Positions 51,434 to 56,138 of a DNA stretch of 56,138 bases are shown piece by piece. Positions within the stretch are counted from its first letter, which is position 1. Each line of letters opens with the position of its first letter. Source of the DNA: Vicinamibacteria bacterium (GTDB lineage: Bacteria; Acidobacteriota; Vicinamibacteria; Fen-336). The translations under genes were made by a program, and so were the position numbers. Location: positions 1-56,138 of the forward strand of contig JAMPXO010000021.1 in the NCBI GenBank assembly GCA_023701125.1. The letters run 5' to 3'. The notes beneath the pieces were generated by a model. It worked only from the letters and a program-made list of their open reading frames with translations, made no database searches and had not been told where the DNA came from.

Positions 51434-52543
51434 GTGGTCGCGCTGCTCCACGAGCTCTTTCCCTGGGCCCTGTTGTTCTTCGTCGCCAACTCGGTCGTGC
51501 GCGCGCACGGCCGCGGCTGGCTGTTGCTCTCCTGGCGGGGTGAGCCGCACGCCGCCTGTCGCGACGGCGTGTGGCTGGCGGGCCTGTCACCGCTCTGCGA
51601 GGTCGTGCGCCTCGAAGAGCCGCGGATGTGGCTGGGCACGGACGCGCTGTACCTGGCGCGGCACGACGCCCCCGCCAACCGCTTCACCGCGCCGGCCGAC
51701 ATGGTGCCGCTGGCGTGGAGCGCGGTCGCCCTTGCCCGGTGTGCGGGCCGCAAGGTGGTGGTCGGCGACGGCGTGTGGCGGGCGCATTCACCGCAGGAAG
51801 CCGAGGCCATGGCCACCCGGCTGCGCGAGTGGGCGATCCTCGCCCCGGATCGTCGAGCACGGCAGGTCGCCGACTGGATCGCGCAGAGGCGCTCGCTCCC
51901 GCTCGTGCGCGAGCAGCGGGCGCGCCAGGCTCCGGGCCTGTTCCGGCTGCGCGGGGCAGCCACGGGCTGCTTCGCTGCGGGCTTCGTCGCGCTCCCGCTC
52001 GCGCTCTACGCCGGGGAGCTGCCCTCCGCACTCGCCCTGCTGTTCCTGCTGCTGGCCGCGGGGGCCACGGCCGCGGCGGTGCGGGTCGCCTGGACGATGC
52101 TGGCCGCCTGCGGGGTCACCGGCGCTGCCCGTCGACGCGCGCTCGAGCCGTTGGCGTTCTACCCGCCGCTGGCCGCCCATGCGGCGTCCTTCGCCACTCG
52201 CGAGGTGTACACCGACTTCGCCCCCAGCGCCGTGGCGGCCGCGCTCGGCACGCCCGCAGCCGCCCGCGCGTGCGCCCTCGAGGAGTGGCTGGAGATCGAG
52301 ATCGGCCGTTCGTGCACCACGACCCCGGACCTCGCGGGCTACTGGGCGGCGCGGACGAGTGCGCTGGAGGCACTGCTGCGGGAGGCGGACCTCGGCTCGA
52401 AGGAGCGGCTGCTGGAACGCCCGCGGCAGGACTTTCGCGCCCGCGCCTTCTGCCCCGGCTGCGACGCCGAGTATCGCGAACCACGCCCGGCGTGCGCAGA
52501 ATGCGACATCCCGCTGCGGCAGTGGGAACCCGCGCCGGACTGA
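51434..52543 (+). CDS. Membrane protein with C-terminal zinc ribbon, unknown function
   Basis: Protein of 369 residues starting at GTG, 28 bp after the DUF2167 gene. An N-terminal hydrophobic stretch (LFPWALLFFVANSVVRAHG) is followed by a soluble domain (about 30-170) and a central pair of membrane helices (CFAAGFVALPLALYAGELPS; ALALLFLLLAAGATAAAV). A second soluble part follows, and the extreme C-terminus is a four-cysteine ribbon (CPGCDAEYREPRPACAEC, about 341-358). I do not recognise the family. The ribbon could bind zinc and a protein partner. It is probably co-transcribed with the DUF2167 gene. It converges with the HD-GYP regulator, with 24 bp between stops. Confidence 0.75.
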   Translation: MVALLHELFPWALLFFVANSVVRAHGRGWLLLSWRGEPHAACRDGVWLAGLSPLCEVVRLEEPRMWLGTDALYLARHDAPANRFTAPADMVPLAWSAVALARCAGRKVVVGDGVWRAHSPQEAEAMATRLREWAILAPDRRARQVADWIAQRRSLPLVREQRARQAPGLFRLRGAATGCFAAGFVALPLALYAGELPSALALLFLLLAAGATAAAVRVAWTMLAACGVTGAARRRALEPLAFYPPLAAHAASFATREVYTDFAPSAVAAALGTPAAARACALEEWLEIEIGRSCTTTPDLAGYWAARTSALEALLREADLGSKERLLERPRQDFRARAFCPGCDAEYREPRPACAECDIPLRQWEPAPD

Positions 52544-52567
52544 CTCGGCGCGCCGGGGCGGGGGCCT

Positions 52568-54094
52568 TCAGTCCACCAGCAGGTGTCGGTGCAGGCGGTA
52601 CTCCGCCACGAACAGGCGGACGATCAGCGGATCGAAGGCCGTGCCCGTCCCGGCCTGCACCTGCTCCAGGGCCTGGTCCTCCGTCAGCGGCATCGCGCCC
52701 GGGGCCACTTCGTGGGTCAGCACGTCGAAGGCGTTGGCGACCGCGACCACGCGGGCGCTGCGCGGGATCTCTTCGCCCGCGAGGCCGAGCGGGTAGCCGC
52801 CGCCATCCCAGCGCTCGTGGTGGGCGTGGACCGTCGACAGCAGCCGCTCGAAGCGGGTGATCGGTCGCAGCAACTCGAGGCCGAGCCGCGGATGCTCGCG
52901 CATCACCCGCTGCTGCTCCTCGGTCGGCGGCGCGGTGAGCACCTCGGGGGCGATCTGGATCTTGCCGATGTCGTGGAGCAAGGCGCCGAAGTGCAGGTCG
53001 CGGCGCTCGTCCTCGCTCATCCCCAGCCGCCGCGAGACCATGTCCGACAGCGCGGCCACCCGCCGCGAGTGGCCGCGGCCGCCGGCGTCGATGCGGTCGA
53101 GGATCGCGACCAGCAACTGCGAGACGTGGGTGAAGAAGTTGTCGGCCTGCTCGAGCGCGCGAGTGCGGTCGAGCGCCACCCCGGCCTGGCGGGCCAGCCC
53201 GCGCAGCAGGAGCTGGTGCTGGGCGTGGAAACCACCCTTGCGCCCGGCCACCACCAGCACGCCGTGGACGGAGCCGTGGTGCAGCGGCACGGCCATCCAG
53301 CCCGGGCGCGCGGTCGGCATCGCGTCGCAGCGGCGCGAGTAGCGCGGGTGGGCCTCGGCGGCCTCCACGCTGACCCCCTCGTCGGACTCGGCGGCGAGCG
53401 GCGCCAGTCCTTCGCCCGGCGCCAGCCGCACGCCGGCCAGGCCCTGAATCGCGTCGCCGGCGGCCTCCTCGATCAGCACCTCGCGGCCGGGCCGCAGCAG
53501 CAGCACGCGCACCAGCTCGGCGCCGGTCAGCCGCCGCGCCGCGTCGACCAGCAGCTCGAGCAGGCGGTCGACGTGCTCGGCGCGGGCGATGCCGGTGCCG
53601 CGCTCGACCAGCACCCGCAGCAACTCGTTCGACTCCAGCACGCGGTCGAGCAGCTCCTGGTTGCTGCGCAGCAGCGCCCGCCGCTCGAGCGAGCCGCGGA
53701 CGACCTTGCCCAGGTGGTGGGCGTCGAACTCGCCCTTGCGGATGTAGTCGAACACCCCGCGCTGCAGGGCCTGGACCGCGGACTCGATGCCTTCGTGGCC
53801 AGTCAGCACGACGACCTGGGTGAGCGGGTGGACCTCCTGGATGCGGGTGGCCACGTCGAGTCCCGACAGGCCCGGCATCACGAGGTCGACGACCGCCGCG
53901 CCGTATTCGGTCTCGGTCGCCGCCTTCACTGCGGCCACCGGGTCGGTCTCGGTGCGGACCTCGAGGCCGGCCTCGGTCAGCACCTCGGCCACGACGCCGA
54001 GCATGTCCGGCTCGTCGTCGACGACGAGCACGCGGCGGGCGGCGCTGTCTTCGGCGCTCAGCGGGTCCCCGGCGTTTTCGGCCACGCGCTGCAC
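52568..54094 (-). CDS. Response regulator with REC, GAF-like and HD-GYP domains (c-di-GMP phosphodiesterase)
   Basis: Protein of 508 residues starting at GTG. A receiver domain (about 20-140) has the acidic pocket VVDDE (D26, D27), phospho-acceptor D70 in VVDLVMPG and the switch lysine in FDYIRKGEF. A coiled linker and a GAF-like sensor domain (about 165-320: ERGTGIARAEHVDRLLELLV ... GWMAVPLHHGSVHGVLVVAG) follow. The HD-GYP domain (about 335-500) has H374-D375 (LLHDIGKIQI) and HAHHERWDGGGYPLGLAGEE. All residues needed to bind metals and hydrolyse cyclic di-GMP seem present. No histidine kinase adjoins it. A hairpin (54135-54165) separates it from the Spy-like gene upstream. Confidence 0.93.
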   Translation of the reverse strand: MQRVAENAGDPLSAEDSAARRVLVVDDEPDMLGVVAEVLTEAGLEVRTETDPVAAVKAATETEYGAAVVDLVMPGLSGLDVATRIQEVHPLTQVVVLTGHEGIESAVQALQRGVFDYIRKGEFDAHHLGKVVRGSLERRALLRSNQELLDRVLESNELLRVLVERGTGIARAEHVDRLLELLVDAARRLTGAELVRVLLLRPGREVLIEEAAGDAIQGLAGVRLAPGEGLAPLAAESDEGVSVEAAEAHPRYSRRCDAMPTARPGWMAVPLHHGSVHGVLVVAGRKGGFHAQHQLLLRGLARQAGVALDRTRALEQADNFFTHVSQLLVAILDRIDAGGRGHSRRVAALSDMVSRRLGMSEDERRDLHFGALLHDIGKIQIAPEVLTAPPTEEQQRVMREHPRLGLELLRPITRFERLLSTVHAHHERWDGGGYPLGLAGEEIPRSARVVAVANAFDVLTHEVAPGAMPLTEDQALEQVQAGTGTAFDPLIVRLFVAEYRLHRHLLVD

Positions 54095-54134
54095 CCCCGA
54101 TCGAATGTGCGACTGGGGATGCTAGCAGGTCGGC

Positions 54135-54165
54135 GGTCCCCGGCGCCGCCCCTGGCGCCGGGACC
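54135..54165. repeat. Intergenic hairpin, possible diverged member of the palindromic repeat family
   Basis: GGTCCCCGGCGCC (54135-54147) pairs with GGCGCCGGGACC (54154-54165) except for one extra C, with loop GCCCCT. Its GGCGCC core and GGGACC flank resemble the other dispersed copies, but the longer conserved blocks are missing. It lies between the Spy-like gene (stop 54175) and the HD-GYP gene (start 54094) and may act as the Spy terminator. Confidence 0.45.
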
Positions 54166-54174
54166 CGTCCTCGG

Positions 54175-54663
54175 CTACTGCTCGACGGGCGGCGGGCCGG
54201 ACGGGCCGCCGTGGTGCCCGCCGAATCCCCGCCCGCCGTGGCGGCCGCCGCGCTGCGCGAGCTGTGCGCGCTGCTCGTCGGTCAGGATCTTCTCGACCTC
54301 CGTGCGGGTCGCCTCGTGGGCCGCGTGCATCTTCTCGCCGGCCGCCTTCATCGCCAGCGCCGCTTCGCCGACCGCGGTCGGGTCGGGGCTCTCCGCCTCG
54401 AGCGCTCGCTCGAACGCCTCGCGCGTGGTGCGCGCCTCCTCCATCAGCGGCTCGAGCGCCGCCCGGCGTTTCTCGTGCAGCGCCTTCATCTGCTCGCGCT
54501 GGGCATCGGTCAGGTCCAGCCCCGCCATCGGGCCCATGCCGAAGCCCGGCCCGCCGTGGCCGTGGCCGGGGCCGTGCCCGCCCGGCCCCTGGGCCGTCGC
54601 CACGCCCGCCCCGACCATCGCCGCGACCACCGCGGCCGCCATCGTCAGTCGCATCGCCTTCAT
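54175..54663 (-). CDS. Spy/ZraP-like LTXXQ periplasmic protein, His-rich
   Basis: Protein of 162 residues with AGGAGG 6 nt before the ATG and a signal peptide (about 1-25). The mature protein starts with a Gly/His stretch (GPGGHGPGHGHGGPG). The helical core follows, carrying two LTXXQ motifs (LTDAQREQM, about 52; LTDEQRAQL, about 128), typical of Spy/CpxP/ZraP folds. The C-terminus is again His/Gly-rich (GGRHGGRGFGGHHGGP). Family members are periplasmic chaperones or metal-buffering proteins. The His-rich ends favour metal binding, ZraP-like. The gene lies downstream of the Gly/Met-rich protein (59 bp apart), both divergent from an OmpR-type regulator that may control them. Confidence 0.88.
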   Translation of the reverse strand: MKAMRLTMAAAVVAAMVGAGVATAQGPGGHGPGHGHGGPGFGMGPMAGLDLTDAQREQMKALHEKRRAALEPLMEEARTTREAFERALEAESPDPTAVGEAALAMKAAGEKMHAAHEATRTEVEKILTDEQRAQLAQRGGRHGGRGFGGHHGGPSGPPPVEQ

Positions 54664-54722
54664 CGCTTCCTCCTGGCGACGGCTCCGTCGCCCTGGTTTC
54701 GCCCCTCGCTCCACAGTCCCGT

Positions 54723-55466
54723 TCAACGCGGCTCTGCCGCGCCCAGCGCCGGCCGCGCGTACACCAGCCGGAACTTCACCGCCGGCATCGGACCCTGCCC
54801 GCCGCCCAGCTCGAAGTCGACCTGCAGCCGGCCGTCCTCGCGCAGGCGATAGCGCTCCTTCATCGCCCCGCGAAGGCCGCCCGTCTTCACCTCGAGGCCG
54901 CCCTCGTGCCAGCGCGCCACGACCTCGCGAGCGCGACCGTCGGCGCCGTCCCTCTTGTGCTTCTGGCCGTCGGCGCGCAGCCGCCGCGAGCCGCGCTCGG
55001 TGCTGAAGATCAGCGCGCCCTCGTGCTCCTCGATCACGAACTGCGGCGAGGGCACCGGCCCGCGCGGACCACGCAGACCGTCTTCGCCCTCTGCGCCGGA
55101 CGCCCGCGGCCGCACGCCGTCGAGTGGCGGCTCGTCGAAGCTCTCGCGCTCGGAGCCGGTCCCGCGGCCGCCCGGGCCACCCGGACCGCCCATCCCGCCG
55201 CCACGGCCGCCGCCCATCCCGCCCGGTCCACCCATGCCGCCGCCACCGCCCATGCCGCCCGGTCCGCCCCGGCCGCCACCCTCGCTGCCCCTGTCGCGGC
55301 CACGCATCGACTCCATCGCCTCGCGCAGCTTCGCGGCCGGGTCGTCGCTGTGCTCCGCGTCGAGCACCCACGGCCCGGTGATCGCCGGCGCCGCGTCCGC
55401 GGCCAGCACGCCCTGTGCAAGCGCGGCGCCAAGCAGCCCGGCGAGAATGTCCCTGGTGCGTGCCAT
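54723..55466 (-). CDS. Secreted Gly/Met-rich protein, unknown function
   Basis: Protein of 247 residues with a GGAGG site before its ATG. A signal peptide (about 1-26) is followed by a short helix (DPAAKLREAMESMRGRD). Then comes a low-complexity Gly/Met/Pro/Arg segment of about 45 residues (GGPGGMGGGGGMGGPGGMGG and continuing) with eight or so methionines, and a C-terminal beta-rich domain (about 140-247; FVIEEHEGALIFSTERGSRR; YRLREDGRLQVDFELGGG). Spaced methionines can bind Cu(I), but this is speculation from composition. I do not recognise the C-terminal domain. It is probably co-transcribed with the Spy-like gene and divergent from the response regulator, with 126 bp between. Confidence 0.75.
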   Translation of the reverse strand: MARTRDILAGLLGAALAQGVLAADAAPAITGPWVLDAEHSDDPAAKLREAMESMRGRDRGSEGGGRGGPGGMGGGGGMGGPGGMGGGRGGGMGGPGGPGGRGTGSERESFDEPPLDGVRPRASGAEGEDGLRGPRGPVPSPQFVIEEHEGALIFSTERGSRRLRADGQKHKRDGADGRAREVVARWHEGGLEVKTGGLRGAMKERYRLREDGRLQVDFELGGGQGPMPAVKFRLVYARPALGAAEPR

Positions 55467-55592
55467 CTCTTCTCCTCCGCTTCCCGTACATGAGACGACA
55501 GCCGACCTTGCGAGAACCCTAAGCGGCGCGAGTTTCCCCGCACCGGCGGCGCTTCAGCGCGGCTTAAGGATCGGGCGTCAGGCTCTGGGTCG

Positions 55593-56138
55593 ATGAGCGC
55601 GCGCATCCTGCTGATCGAGGACGACGAGGCGCTCGGCCGCCAGGTCGAGGCGCGGCTGCGCCAGTCGGGCTTCGAGCCCACCTGGCTGCGCGACGGCAGC
55701 GCCGCGTTGGGCGTCGACCCGTCCGGCTTCGCGCTGGTGGTGCTCGACCTGATGCTGCCCGGCGCTCACGGCCTCGACGTGCTGAAGGCCTACCGCGCGG
55801 CGGCGGCCGAGACGCCGGTGCTGGTGCTCTCCGCCCGCAACGACACGGCGACCAAGGTCCGCGCGCTGGAACTGGGCGCCGACGACTACGTGACCAAGCC
55901 GTTCTGGCCGGAAGAGCTGCTGGCGCGGGTCCAGGCCCGGCTGCGGCGGCCGTCGCTGCAGCGCGAGAGCGTGGTCGTGCACGGCGCACTGCGGGTCGAC
56001 TTCGAGGCGCGGACCGCGGCCGTCGACGGTGCCGCCGTCGAGCTGACGCGGGTGGAGTTCGACCTGCTGGCGGCGCTCGCCCGCCGTCCGGGCGCCGCGG
56101 TGGCGCGACAGTGGCTGGTCGAGCACGTGCTCGACCCC
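55593..56138 (+). CDS. OmpR/PhoB-type response regulator (3' end beyond window)
   Basis: Open frame of 182 codons from ATG 55593 to the window edge, without a stop. The receiver domain contains ILLIEDDEALG (D10, D11), phospho-acceptor D52 (VVLDLMLPGAHG), LVLSARND and YVTKPFWPEELLAR (switch Lys near 102). The winged-helix effector domain begins at about residue 125 (VVVHGALRVDFEARTAAVDG) and is cut at about 182 (VARQWLVEHVLDP). It stands divergent from the Gly/Met-rich and Spy-like genes. This is the layout expected for an envelope- or metal-stress regulator such as CpxR or CusR. The sensor kinase is presumably downstream, outside the window. Confidence 0.93.
   Translation, partial: MSARILLIEDDEALGRQVEARLRQSGFEPTWLRDGSAALGVDPSGFALVVLDLMLPGAHGLDVLKAYRAAAAETPVLVLSARNDTATKVRALELGADDYVTKPFWPEELLARVQARLRRPSLQRESVVVHGALRVDFEARTAAVDGAAVELTRVEFDLLAALARRPGAAVARQWLVEHVLDP

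Noticed and set aside
54175-55491. One long protein spanning the Spy-like and Gly/Met-rich genes
   Set aside because: The two genes use different frames, each with its own signal peptide and ribosome site.

Overview
The window is very GC-rich bacterial DNA with densely packed genes, many GTG/TTG starts and short ATGA-type overlaps. The gene repertoire points to the Acidobacteriota. It includes a PadR regulator overlapping a long duplicated FtsX/MacB-type permease of the ADOP kind, an ECF sigma factor of the Sig-70_X6 (TIGR02999) type convergent with a Ser/Thr kinase that has a TPR-like C-terminus, tricorn and S9 exopeptidases side by side, and a two-subunit 2-oxoacid:ferredoxin oxidoreductase. 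This assignment rests on gene content, not on a phylogenetic marker, and other high-GC environmental phyla are not excluded.

Layout. 1-4010: two small envelope proteins (minus), then PadR plus ADOP permease (plus). 4081-4742: VapBC-type toxin-antitoxin with a tandem operator. 4797-11170: a copper/silver efflux operon (cusC-cusB-cusA order of transcription, minus) led by a small Cys-rich membrane protein and a promoter with two dyads. 11187-14114: a Cys-rich putative zinc protein, a cytoplasmic Ser/Thr kinase and a 76-residue coiled-coil protein. 14252-20041: accD, a membrane phosphodiesterase, a VanX-type dipeptidase, a DUF457-like membrane protein, an AcuI/YhdH-type reductase and a glycine-zipper secreted protein. 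20066-23292: kinase and ECF sigma factor, convergent. 23375-27616: an operon of five proteins made almost wholly of predicted helix or coiled coil, one of them with eleven octapeptide repeats. 27788-35584: gltX, then an S9 peptidase-TPR fusion and a tricorn-like protease. 35598-41886: a multi-spanning membrane protein, then an alpha/beta hydrolase coupled to a three-subunit molybdenum hydroxylase. 42127-43405: tRNA-Ser(GCU) and ddl. 43415-46609: KorA-KorB-rubrerythrin. 46682-50453: periplasmic adaptor divergent from two MacB-type permeases. 50542-56138: a DUF2167 protein, a zinc-ribbon membrane protein, an HD-GYP response regulator, a His-rich Spy/ZraP-like protein, a Gly/Met-rich secreted protein and the start of an OmpR-type response regulator.

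Two things stand out. First, the five-gene coiled-coil operon (23375-27616) has no enzymatic, transmembrane or signal sequence that I can see, and looks like a multi-subunit scaffold or filament of unknown function. Second, an intergenic repeat of about 75-90 bp occurs at least four times (15104, 23312, 41960, 42044). Its terminal hairpin keeps pairing through compensatory base changes while flanking GGGACC and AACCC blocks stay constant.

Several modules may act together in envelope and metal homeostasis: CusCBA, the Spy/ZraP-like and Met-rich proteins next to a response regulator, and the two exporter systems. Protein turnover is represented by S9, tricorn and VanX. No intergenic gap exceeds 300 bases once the tRNA and repeats are counted. 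I saw no rRNA, insertion sequence, CRISPR array or replication origin.
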